A DNA stretch of 48,501 nt, taken from positions 1 to 48,501 of the forward strand of contig CALCNV010000069.1 in assembly GCA_937897645.1 (NCBI GenBank), given 5' to 3'. Under the pieces are notes generated by a model, which saw only the letters and a program-made list of their open reading frames with translations, searched no databases and was not told where the DNA came from. The stretch is from an uncultured Lysobacteraceae bacterium. GTDB taxonomy: Bacteria > Pseudomonadota > Gammaproteobacteria > Xanthomonadales > Xanthomonadaceae. Both the position numbers and the translations under genes were made by a program. Positions 8,577-19,477 of the stretch are shown here, piece by piece. Numbering within the stretch: the stretch's first letter is position 1; the number at the start of each line of letters is the position of its first letter.

Positions 8577-10064
8577 TCAGGGCAGGCTGTTTTTTCCCGC
8601 GGGCAATTTCATCGCCTGGTCGATCCACTGGGCATAGCGGTCGACGCGCGTGAACACGCCGGGGCGCCCATCGCCGGCGCACTTCTTCTTGCCCCAGCTG
8701 ACGATGCCGACCAGGGTCGGGCTGCCATCTTTCAGCACCACCGGTCCGCCACTGTCGCCACGGCAGGTGGACTGCACCGGATTGGCTGCGCAGAACACGT
8801 TGTCCTTGATCTTCAGCGGCCCGTAGCCGTCGCGCTTCTGGCAGACCGCGTTGGGCATCGCCTGCAGGTCCACGCGCAGCATCACCGCATTGACCACGTT
8901 GGCGTTCTCGGTGCCGGTCACGCCCCAGCCGGTGGCAGAAACGGGCACGCCGCCCGGCAGTGGTTTCGTGTTGATCGGGATCTGGCGGATGCGCTTCGGG
9001 TCGACCCGCGCGCTGTTCGCATCCGGCACGATACGGATCAGGGCGATGTCGTTGGCGTACATGTTGGGCGGGTGGTTCACGTCGCTGCTTTCGGCGTTGT
9101 ACTGCGAGTGGCGCACGATTCGATCAATCCTGTAGGTGACGCCGTCGCCCTTGGAAATATCCTGTGCACCCAGCCGCACCTTGAAGCCCAGGTCGACCAT
9201 GTTCTGGTCGATGCAGTGCGCGGCGGTCAACACCCAGTCGGGGGCGATCAGGGCGCCGCCGCAATAGTGCTGGCGCTGCCAGGGCGCGCGCTTGTCATCC
9301 GGTTTGGCCGGTGCCGCCGGATAGAAAATCTGCGCTTGCCACGGCACGGAGAGGGCGGCGACTGGAAGTCCGCCGAAGGAATAGACGGTGTCGTCGTCAT
9401 CGCCCGGCTTGCGCACCGACCGGCGCGGCTTGCCCTTGCTGCGCGGTGCAAGCTTGCCGCTGCGCACCGACAGCAGGCCGCCACTGCCAACGGAATCCTC
9501 GTCGGAGGCGTACTCATCGCTTTCTTCGACGACTTCCCAGACCTGGTTGCTGGCGTAACGCGGATCGACGGGAATGGCATCGTCGGCCAGGTTGCCATCG
9601 TCGATCACCCAGGTGCCGGTCCAGGCGTCGTCCTCTACTTCGTCCTCCGCCATGAACCGTGCGTCGTCGACATCTTCTGCGTCATTCCCATCAGTCGCGA
9701 CTTGCATGTCCGCATCGGCGACTTCCTCGTCCGCATCAGTAGACGCGTCGTCCTGCGCGTCGACGTCATCCGCCTCGGCAAATTCCTGTTCCTGTTCTTC
9801 CTCGGGTGCTTGCTCTTCTTCGGCCTCTTCCTCAGCCACGGCTTCCTCTTCGTCCACTTCCTCCTCGGCGGCTTCCTCTTCCTCCATGGGCTCCTCTTCG
9901 GCGTCTTCTTCTTCGTATTCGTCATCGCCCTCGTCCTGGGCGGAGGCGCCGAAGTAAAAGGAAGCGAGGGGCAGGGCGTGGGCTGCATGTGACCAGCCGA
10001 TCCCGGTGACCATGAAGCTGGCGGCCAGCAGCGTGATGCCGGCATGCATAAGTGGCTTGGGCAT
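8577..10064 (-). CDS. Secreted trypsin-like (S1A) serine protease with a long acidic N-terminal region
   Basis: 495 residues: an export signal (1-35, ending near AAHALP), then about 120 residues dominated by Glu and Asp (45-165), a basic linker (KGKPRRSVRKP), and an S1A domain from about 245. The catalytic triad is complete: H283 (LTAAHC), D339 (NDIALI), S438 (GDSGGP). The S1 pocket residue six before the serine is Ser, not Asp, which predicts chymotrypsin-like rather than trypsin-like preference. The acidic stretch may be an inhibitory or calcium-binding propeptide. The frame opens at 10304; ATG 10064 is chosen because it begins the signal peptide and has a GAGGA upstream. Confidence 0.88.
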   Translation of the reverse strand: MPKPLMHAGITLLAASFMVTGIGWSHAAHALPLASFYFGASAQDEGDDEYEEEDAEEEPMEEEEAAEEEVDEEEAVAEEEAEEEQAPEEEQEQEFAEADDVDAQDDASTDADEEVADADMQVATDGNDAEDVDDARFMAEDEVEDDAWTGTWVIDDGNLADDAIPVDPRYASNQVWEVVEESDEYASDEDSVGSGGLLSVRSGKLAPRSKGKPRRSVRKPGDDDDTVYSFGGLPVAALSVPWQAQIFYPAAPAKPDDKRAPWQRQHYCGGALIAPDWVLTAAHCIDQNMVDLGFKVRLGAQDISKGDGVTYRIDRIVRHSQYNAESSDVNHPPNMYANDIALIRIVPDANSARVDPKRIRQIPINTKPLPGGVPVSATGWGVTGTENANVVNAVMLRVDLQAMPNAVCQKRDGYGPLKIKDNVFCAANPVQSTCRGDSGGPVVLKDGSPTLVGIVSWGKKKCAGDGRPGVFTRVDRYAQWIDQAMKLPAGKNSLP

Positions 10065-10397
10065 TGCGACGTCCTCGACGAAGGCCCGGCGATTGGGCGC
10101 TAATGTGAGATGGGAGTCAAGCATGTGGATCAAGCCGGAAAAGCGTGGCCGGCGCTGATAGTGACGTGCGTTTTGCGCGACCTTTACGTAGATGGCTGGA
10201 AAATGTCGATCTTGCGCTTGTGGGAGGAGGTGACCAGCCATTCGGCTGTTGAAAGCCAGCCCCGAGGAACGCAAATCATGCGGGCTGAGGTCTCTTCCGA
10301 TCATCTAAATTCTTGTATAGCTGCCTCCGAAGTCACGCTTCGTGCGTAACTACCCATCAACTTCACTACCCATCGACTTCCGCAAAGGCCATCCCCG
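10065..10397. other. 333-bp divergent intergenic region with a 16-bp tandem duplication
   Basis: No gene is visible between the protease and mipA-like starts. ACTACCCATC(A/G)ACTTC occurs twice in tandem at 10349-10364 and 10365-10380, 17 nt before the downstream ATG. TATAGC at 10316-10321 is a weak candidate -10 box. A TTGTGGGAGGAGG fragment at about 10219 resembles a degraded REP head. Confidence 0.5.
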
Positions 10398-11261
10398 ATG
10401 ACACCTGCCGTCGCACGATTCCTCGCCGTTTTCCTGTCATGCGTCGCCTCGCCTGCATATGCCCAGTCCGAAGCGACGCAACCGTTGCCGTCAGCGGATG
10501 CTGCAACGCGAGACGTTGCTCCGGCGGATGCTGATCAACTGACGCCACGCGGCGTGTCGTTGGGCGTGGCGGTGATCTGGAGCGAGGGGCGCCTGGTCGG
10601 CGAGAACACGCGCACGTTCGTGGTGCCCACGATTGGTTATGAAGGCGAGCGGGTGTTCTTCCGCGGCATCAACGGCGGCGTGCACCTGTTCAAGCGCAAT
10701 GGGTTCGAAGTGGATGCCATCGTCGTCGCACGCCTCGACGGCTGGGACGCAGACGACCTGGACGCGGACGCACTGGCGGCAGTCGGCGTGGATCGCGCGC
10801 TGCTGCGTGATCGTGACACTGGCGTGGATGCCGGATTGGGCATGTCGCTGCTCACCAAGGTCGGCAAGTTCAGCCTGGAGGGCAAGGGCGACGTGTCCAA
10901 CGCCAGCGGAGGCCATGAAATCGCGTTCGACTATCGTGCCTCGTTCCCGCTCGCGCGCGGAATCCTCTCGCCGCGCGTGGGGGTCAGCTACTGGTCGGCG
11001 GACCTAGCCGAGTACTATTACGGCACCCTGCCGCAGGAGGAAGTGCTGGGCGTGCTACGTTACCGGCCCGGATCGACGGTGATTCCCAGCGTTGGCGTTG
11101 GCTACCTGCGGCCTTTGTCGCGCGGCTGGTTGCTGGTGACGGGCGTGGAAGTGCGCTGGCTGGGCAGCGACATAGTCGACAGTCCGCTGGTGGATGACGA
11201 CAGCGGTCGCGTGCCGTCGGTTTTCGTGGGAATTTCACGCGCGTTCGGCAAGCGCCCCTGA
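10398..11261 (+). CDS. MipA/OmpV-family outer membrane protein
   Basis: 287 residues with a cleavable signal (SCVASPAYAQ, cleavage near residue 23), then the MipA/OmpV barrel pattern: GVSLGVAVIWS, VVPTIGYEGERVFFRG, GGVHLFKRNGFEVDAIV, GMSLLTKVGKFSLEGKGDV and a C-terminal strand ending in an aromatic-rich FVGISRAFG. MipA in E. coli scaffolds MltA and PBP1B; in other bacteria these are simply outer-membrane barrels, sometimes induced by stress. ATG 10398 starts the signal. Monocistronic. Confidence 0.85.
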   Translation: MTPAVARFLAVFLSCVASPAYAQSEATQPLPSADAATRDVAPADADQLTPRGVSLGVAVIWSEGRLVGENTRTFVVPTIGYEGERVFFRGINGGVHLFKRNGFEVDAIVVARLDGWDADDLDADALAAVGVDRALLRDRDTGVDAGLGMSLLTKVGKFSLEGKGDVSNASGGHEIAFDYRASFPLARGILSPRVGVSYWSADLAEYYYGTLPQEEVLGVLRYRPGSTVIPSVGVGYLRPLSRGWLLVTGVEVRWLGSDIVDSPLVDDDSGRVPSVFVGISRAFGKRP

Positions 11262-11281
11262 GCGCAGCGGTTCCCCAAGCG

Positions 11282-12913
11282 CTACTCCGCAGCGCGTAGC
11301 GCCTCGATCAGGCGCGACATGTGTTCGATGTAGGTGCCGGTGGAAATGCCGATCACCGGCGTGTCGGCGATGTAGGGGCTGGTGTCGCTGTCATCGCCGA
11401 CGCGCGTGGTGCGGAAGTCGCCTGCAGGCGGCGTGGCCGGGCCATCGCCGCGATACGGATGGCTGGTGGCGACCAGTGGCGTGGGCCAGTAGCCGTCGGC
11501 GTTGAGGCTGGCCACCAGCTCGGCGGGGGTCTTGCCGCCGGCTGACAGGTTGAGGTCTGACACCTCGCCGATGCGTTGCATGAAATAGCGCGGCAATGGT
11601 CCGCGCGTGGCGGACTTCAACGCCGAATCGCGCGCGACCTGCGCCGGATCCAGCGCAGCGAGCGCGGCATATTCTTCGCGCAATTCCTGCAGCTTGATCG
11701 CGCGCGTCTGGCCGTAGTGGCCGATGACATTGGCGGGATCGTAGTCGGCGTAGTACTCGCCGTTGACCACGTTGGAACCGCGGCGGTGCACGTACAGTGG
11801 ACGGTTGCTGCCGAGTTCGACATAGGTCGGGAAGGCACGGCCGTTCTTCACCTGGTCGTCGGGCAGGCGCACCGACTCTAGCCAGTCGAGGGCTTCGGGA
11901 ATGCGCGCTAGGAAACGGCGGTCGCCGGTTTCGCGATAGAACGCCATCAGCGCGCGCACGTTCTCGGCGGTGGTGTGGGTGGTCAGCGCCAGCGGCTCGT
12001 AGGTGCGCGCGGCGGCAGGCTTCATGTCCAGCGTGTGCTGCATGCCCCAACCGGCTTGCGGTGCGGGCTGCTGGGTGGCCACGTGCACCTGCATGGCGCG
12101 CGTGATGGCATCGGGAATGCGCTCGTCGCCCAACAGCCGGTACGCCAGCTGCAGGAACTCGATGTTCTTGCGCGCCACTTCATCGTTGAAGGTGATGTAG
12201 CCGGTGTAGTCGGCATGGCCGTGGTGGTTGAATGGTTTCTGCACCGGCCAGCGCTGTGGTCAGCCGCCGTTGCCGTACTGGCTGTCGAGCACGAAATCCA
12301 CGCTGCGTCGCGCGGCTTCAAGGTAGCGCGGGTCGCGGTTGGCTTCGGCCATGCGCAGGATCAGTTGCATGGTTTCGCCGGTGCCCACGTCGTCGAAGGT
12401 GGCATTGTCCCAATCGTGCTGGAACTCTTCCATGCGCCATGCGTTCTTGCCAGTGGTCGCATACCACTCGGCGGTGGACTCGGGTCCGTCGAAGTCGATG
12501 AAATAATTCCAGCCGCCGTTCGGTTTTTCGCCACGCAGCAGGGCGTCGGTGGCAGCGGCCGCCGCGCGGTAGTAGAGCTCGTCGCCCGTGGCATGCCATG
12601 CATCCATGAACAGATGCCCCATGGTCGCCGTGCCCGGTGGCTGCACCCAGATCATCGAGGGCTTGGCTTCCAGCTCGCCCCAGCGACGCGAGAAATCCGG
12701 CAGGTACGACCACACGTAACCGCCATCGGTAGACACCTTGTCGACCATGAATTCGGTAGCGGTTTTCATGGTGGCGCGAATGGTGGCCGCGTCGGGTGTT
12801 GCGTCGTTTTGGGCGCTGGCAGTGGCATCGCTGGTTGCAGGAAACGCACCGGTGCTGAACGTGAGTAGCGCGCTGGCGAGCATGAGGCGAGCGAAGGAGA
12901 AACGCAGGGTCAT
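11282..12913 (-). pseudogene. Secreted pectate lyase (PL10 type), interrupted by an in-frame TGA
   Basis: One continuous frame encodes a signal peptide (TLRFSFARLMLASALL, cleavage near FPAT) and an alpha/alpha-barrel polysaccharide lyase. At 12260-12262 it meets TGA in the context YGNGG-stop-PQRWP. The family reads NGGWPQ at this signature, so TGA replaces the TGG tryptophan codon. Downstream the match continues without shift (HADYTGYITFND, IPEALDWLESV, LYVHRRG, YFMQRIGEV). An independent restart at ATG 12244 would give a signal-less fragment, so activity is unlikely. A sequencing error is possible; selenocysteine is not expected here. Intact, it would cleave polygalacturonate by beta-elimination. 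Confidence 0.85.
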
Positions 12914-13024
12914 GTGCTGTCCCGATCCGGTGGAATCCAGAGCGTGATGTTGACCGCTTGTGCTGCGAGGTCAAGCGGCTTTTATTGCATGGCCTCGTTG
13001 TCCCGGGACAACCGCCTGGCCGTA

Positions 13025-13050
13025 TGTAGGTCCGAGCTTGCCCGGATGCT
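13025..13050. repeat. Half REP of the GTAG family (A3)
   Basis: TGTAGGTCCGAGCTTGCCCGG, a diverged left half of the element at 3752. It is immediately joined to a family H repeat. Confidence 0.65.
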
Positions 13051-13061
13051 CTTTGCGTAGA

Positions 13062-13167
13062 GCAAGATCAAGTGCACCCCTCCTCCTCAGTCGCTTGTCG
13101 CGACATCGATCTTCCCTGCTTCGCAAGGGAGGAGGCAAGGCAACAACCAAGAACCAAGAACCAAAAA
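13062..13167. repeat. Repeat family H, copy 3, with heptamer tail
   Basis: AAGATCAAG head, CACCCCTCCTCC, core CCCTGCTTCGCAAGGGAGGAGGC, then three heptamers CCAAGAA, CCAAGAA, CCAAAAA (13147-13167) leading into the gcvP terminator. The heptamer tail matches the longer array at 26440-26488. With A3 and the terminator it fills the 304-bp gap 12914-13217. Confidence 0.7.
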
Positions 13168-13190
13168 AAAGACCCCGCATTGCGAGGTCT
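13163..13190 (-). terminator. Terminator of gcvP
   Basis: On the minus strand AGACCTCGC/GCGGGGTCT around AAT, followed by a run of eight T (plus-strand A at 13163-13170). One G-T wobble in the stem. Confidence 0.85.
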
Positions 13191-13217
13191 TTCTTCACAT
13201 CGAGAGAAAACCGTAAC

Positions 13218-16109
<2,892 letters not shown>

Positions 16110-16157
16110 GGCAGGGGCGTCCGGTAATTTCCGTGGGCGCGTGCCGCACGGAAGTTG

Positions 16158-16177
16158 CACGTGCGAAGCCGCACGTG
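16158..16177 (-). promoter_or_regulatory. Hairpin in the gcvP riboswitch expression platform
   Basis: Perfect 8-bp stem CACGTGCG/CGCACGTG with a four-base loop, between the second aptamer and the gcvP start. No T run follows, so control at translation is more likely than termination; this is inference. Confidence 0.5.
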
Positions 16178-16186
16178 GGGGCGCCC

Positions 16187-16398
16187 CTCTGTCCTTTTGC
16201 CTGAGAGTTTGGAAGCCTGCAGGTGACGACGAGACCACCTTGCGGATTTCTTGCCCCTTCGGCGCCGGCCTGACCCGTCGTGGGCTGCCGATCTCTCCAG
16301 AGTGTTCGCATGCGGTGGTATGGGAGCCTGAGCGATTACGGGCGTTGCGTCTTCGGCAGCGGTACATGCCTGTCAGGGCGTGTCCGCTTCTCCCACCG
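16187..16398 (-). promoter_or_regulatory. Tandem glycine riboswitch
   Basis: Two aptamers in the gcvP leader, read on the minus strand. The first (16398 to 16313) has P1 CGGTGG/CCACCG, then GGGAGAAG, GCCGAAGACGCAA and GCTCAGGC. The second (16302 to 16187) has P1 CTCTG/CAGAG, GGAGAGAT, GCGCCGAAGGGGCAAG and CTCTCAGGCAAAAGGACAG, a near-consensus glycine aptamer. The first aptamer is less canonical in its 3' part (CTCCCATACCACCG). In known cases glycine binding switches gcv expression on. Confidence 0.9.
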
Positions 16399-16411
16399 GA
16401 TGCGTGGGCGG

Positions 16412-16417
16412 ATTATA
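16412..16417 (-). promoter_or_regulatory. gcvP promoter, -10 box
   Basis: A perfect TATAAT on the minus strand, placed so that transcription would begin near 16405, just before the first aptamer P1 stem at 16398. No good -35 box is seen 17 bp upstream. Confidence 0.6.
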
Positions 16418-16502
16418 GCGTCACGGGATTGGGGTGGGCGGTGAATTGCGGCTGCAATCCGGTCGAACCCATGTGGGTCTGGCCCGAATGTGGGAGGAGT
16501 TT

Positions 16503-16570
16503 TTGTGGGAGGGGCTTCAGCCCCGACGGGCCGGACATGCAAAGCGTCGGGGCTGAAGCCCCTCCCACAA
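16503..16570. repeat. REP pair, GTGGGAG family (B3)
   Basis: GTGGGAGGGGCTTCAGCCCCGACG and its inverted copy, separated by GGCCGGACATGCAAAG. It lies between the divergent gcvP and exporter promoters in the 571-bp region 16110-16680, the rest of which is the riboswitch leader plus the 17-codon reading frame at 16631-16684. Confidence 0.9.
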
Positions 16571-16680
16571 TTCCCCCGTCGGATAGCCACGGTCGGTACT
16601 ATGGCCATTCGGAATCACGGCGAAACCCCAATGAGCCAGTCCTCCATTCCAGTGCACTTGCCCATGGCGCCCCTGGCCGC

Positions 16681-17940
16681 ATGAGCACGGTGCAGGTGAA
16701 AGCGCCCGTTTCAACGCGCCGCCTGGCCATCCTGTTGGGCGGGCTGGCCATGTTCGGGCCGTTTTCCATCGATACCATCTTCCCGGCTTTCCCGCAGATG
16801 GCGGTGCAACTGGGTGCCGATAAAGTCGCCATGCAGCAGACCATCAGCATCTACCTGCTGGCGTATGCGGTGATGAGCCTGGTGCACGGGCCGCTGTCGG
16901 ATGCGATAGGTCGTCGTAGGGTGATCATCGGCGGGCTGGTCATTTTCACCCTGGCCTCGGCGGGCTGCGCGCTGTCGATGGACCTGCACACGCTGCTGTT
17001 CTTCCGTGCCTTGCAGGGATTGTCCGCAGGCGTTGGCCTGATCGTGGGCCGCGCCGCCATCCGTGACCTCTACCACGGCGACGATGCGCAACGCCTGATG
17101 AGCCAGGTGTCGATGATCTTCGGCATCGCCCCGGCCATCGCGCCCATCGTGGGCGGCTGGATCCTGGGCTGGGGCGCATGGCCGGTGATCTTCTGGTTCC
17201 TGGCCGGGTTCTCGGTGTTGCTGCTGCTGTCGGTCGCGCTGTGGTTGCCGGAAACCCACCCGAAAGCGGCACGCCTGCCGCTGGCACCCAAGCGCATGCT
17301 GCGCGACTACGCGTACATTTTCCTCAACCCGCGCTTCCAGCGACTGGCGGCTGCAGCGGCGTTCGCGTTCGCCGGACTGTTCCTGTACATCGCATCGGCA
17401 CCGGCCTTCGTGATGGACCTGCTGCAGTTGAACGAGCGCCAGTTCGGCTGGCTGTTCATTCCCACCATCGGCGGCATGACCCTGGGCGCGTTCGTGTCCG
17501 GGCGCGCGGCGGGGCGCATCACCGGCCTGCGCCAGGTGAACCTGGGTTTCATCTGCATCGGCGTGGCTGCACTGGTCAACGTGGGCTACAACGCATTCGC
17601 CCCGGCCATCTCCATTCCCTGGGCGGTCATGCCGATGGCGCTGAGTGCGTTCGGCGTGGCCCTGATCTTTCCCATCGTGACGCTCGCGGTGCTGGAAATG
17701 TATCCGCGCCACCGCGGCGCCGCGTCGTCATCGCAGGCCTTCACCAGCCTGGTCATGAATGCGATTGTCGCGGGCGTGCTGTCGCCACTGCTCAGCCATC
17801 ATGGCCTGCACCTGGCCTTGGCGGCGGCATGCTTCAGCGTGTTGGGCTGGATATTCTGGCGCTGGGAACTCAGTGTCACCCGCAAGCTGCCCAAGTCCAC
17901 GCCCGATTCCGCCGCACTCGAACCCACAAACCAGCTCTGA
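16681..17940 (+). CDS. MFS drug-resistance exporter, Bcr/CflA family
   Basis: 419 residues with 12 predicted membrane helices. The N-terminal region (LGGLAMFGPFSIDTIFPAFPQM) and the loop 2-3 motif GPLSDAIGRRRVIIGG are characteristic of Bcr/CflA proton-driven exporters (bicyclomycin, chloramphenicol, sulphonamides in characterised members). GIAPAIAPIVGGWIL is the helix-5 motif C of antiporters. ATG 16681 overlaps the TGA of a 17-codon upstream frame (16631-16684) as ATGA. Substrate cannot be inferred. Confidence 0.9.
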   Translation: MSTVQVKAPVSTRRLAILLGGLAMFGPFSIDTIFPAFPQMAVQLGADKVAMQQTISIYLLAYAVMSLVHGPLSDAIGRRRVIIGGLVIFTLASAGCALSMDLHTLLFFRALQGLSAGVGLIVGRAAIRDLYHGDDAQRLMSQVSMIFGIAPAIAPIVGGWILGWGAWPVIFWFLAGFSVLLLLSVALWLPETHPKAARLPLAPKRMLRDYAYIFLNPRFQRLAAAAAFAFAGLFLYIASAPAFVMDLLQLNERQFGWLFIPTIGGMTLGAFVSGRAAGRITGLRQVNLGFICIGVAALVNVGYNAFAPAISIPWAVMPMALSAFGVALIFPIVTLAVLEMYPRHRGAASSSQAFTSLVMNAIVAGVLSPLLSHHGLHLALAAACFSVLGWIFWRWELSVTRKLPKSTPDSAALEPTNQL

Positions 17941-17992
17941 AACCGACACTGTCCCAGCTCACTTCCCACTTCTCTGTCCTCACTCCTTAAAA

Positions 17993-18397
17993 ATGTCGAT
18001 CAACTCCAAAATCCGCCGCGAAGCAAAGAAGCGCAGCGCGAGCAAGAAGACCCAGGACAAGCCATCGGCCGGCCCGCCCATCGAGCCGCATGCGGAATTG
18101 CGTGACCAGCAAGGCCAACTGTTGGCCGGCATCGTGCGTCGCGATGGCGAATGGGTGCTGGGGCTGGGCGGCAAGATTGCGGGCAACACCGACAGTGCGG
18201 CGCACGTACTTGCGATGATCCAGCGTGCAGCGGTGCTGCATGAAAAATCCGGCACACCCGTGCGCCTGACCTTCAGTGATGCGCTGCGTGATGCCGCGCA
18301 TGCGGAAGTAGCGGGCATGGGCATGAGTTTCGAGGCGTTTGCCGCTGCGCTGGAGGAAGCGATGAAAGGTGATGCCACGGAGTCGGCGAAGGCCTAG
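17993..18397 (+). CDS. Conserved small protein of unknown function
   Basis: 134 residues, soluble, with a basic N-terminus (KIRREAKKRSASKKTQ) and an alpha/beta core (HAELRDQQGQLLAGIVRRDGEWVLGLGGKIAG). No domain that I recognise and no catalytic motif. The A-at-17992 AATG context has no clear Shine-Dalgarno, so the start is chosen for coding potential. It lies 52 nt after the exporter and may be cotranscribed. Confidence 0.65.
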   Translation: MSINSKIRREAKKRSASKKTQDKPSAGPPIEPHAELRDQQGQLLAGIVRRDGEWVLGLGGKIAGNTDSAAHVLAMIQRAAVLHEKSGTPVRLTFSDALRDAAHAEVAGMGMSFEAFAAALEEAMKGDATESAKA

Positions 18398-18500
18398 GCA
18401 AGCGGGTAACCGCACGCAGTTGCAGGGCGGATGGTCTGGGTGACGTGCCTGTTGCTATGCTCGCCCTGTCCCGGGGAAGGACGCGGCAGGGGAGTTGCAG

Positions 18501-19412
18501 GTGAAGCCGGATATCAGCGAGCTTGAACAAAGCGTATTGCGCAAGTCGATAGCGACCACGTTGCTGATCGCTGCAACGGGCGTGGCGTTCGGTTTGCTGT
18601 CGGGTTCGCAGGCGATCCTCTTCGACGGCGTGTTCTCGCTGGTGGATGGCTTGATCGTCAGCCTGTCGCTGGCGGTGTCGCGCCTGTTGATGAGCGAAGG
18701 CAGCCGGCGTTTCCAGTTCGGCTATTGGCATATCGAACCGATCGTGGTCGCGTTCAACGGCATGGTGTTGATGCTGCTATGCCTGTATGCCTTGCTCAAC
18801 GCGGTGCGTGGCTTGCTGGGCGGTGGACGCGACCTGGACTTCAACCAGGCGATCTTCTATGGCGCGGCCATGGTCGTGGTCTGTTTCGGCATGTTCTTCT
18901 ACGAGCGCTACAGCAATCGCAAGATCCGCTCGCAGTTCATCAAGCTGGACATGCAGAGTTGGCTGATGTCGGGGATGATCGGCGCCGGCTTGTTGCTGGC
19001 ATTCAGCGCGGCCTTGATGGTGCAGGGAACGCGTTGGGAATACCTGGCTCCCTATGCCGACCCCGCCATCCTCGCGCTGCTGACCTCGGTACTTCTGTTC
19101 CTGCCGCTGGGCGCGGTGGCGAAGTCGGTGAAGGAGATATTCCAGGTGGCTCCCGCGGGCCTCGACCTGCGTATCCGCAGTTTCATGGAAAACCTGACCA
19201 GGGAGCGCGGCTTCGTCACTTATTCCAGCTATGTGGCGAGGATAGGCAGGGCGCGTTTCATCGAGATATACATCGTATTGCCGAAGGACTACCCTCTGGA
19301 TGGCGTGGGGACGCTGGACGCGATACGTGGCGAAATCGGGGACTACATCGGCGAAGCCGGGCCGCAGCGCTGGCTTACGATCATGTTCACCGGCGACGAA
19401 TCCACGATCTGA
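18501..19412 (+). CDS. Cation diffusion facilitator-like transporter (COG3965 type)
   Basis: 303 residues, six membrane segments and a C-terminal cytoplasmic domain. TM2 reads LFDGVFSLVDG and the post-TM2 loop RRFQFGYWHIEP is typical of CDF proteins. In TM5 the usual HxxxD metal pair is absent: the aligned stretch is LDMQSWLMSG. The first TM2 ligand position is also Phe, leaving only the last Asp. It may bind metal differently or have another role. TTG 18495 also opens the frame, but AGGGGAG at 18488-18494 sits six nt before GTG 18501, which I take as the start. Confidence 0.8.
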   Translation: MKPDISELEQSVLRKSIATTLLIAATGVAFGLLSGSQAILFDGVFSLVDGLIVSLSLAVSRLLMSEGSRRFQFGYWHIEPIVVAFNGMVLMLLCLYALLNAVRGLLGGGRDLDFNQAIFYGAAMVVVCFGMFFYERYSNRKIRSQFIKLDMQSWLMSGMIGAGLLLAFSAALMVQGTRWEYLAPYADPAILALLTSVLLFLPLGAVAKSVKEIFQVAPAGLDLRIRSFMENLTRERGFVTYSSYVARIGRARFIEIYIVLPKDYPLDGVGTLDAIRGEIGDYIGEAGPQRWLTIMFTGDESTI

Positions 19413-19477
19413 ATGCGATGCGCGCGCCTGGCCCGTGAAGGGTCGCGTCCAATGATCGAACACGGGGACACACAGGC

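Noticed and set aside
12260..12262. TGA as selenocysteine codon
   Set aside because: The family residue is tryptophan in the signature and no SECIS-like hairpin follows; nonsense mutation is simpler.
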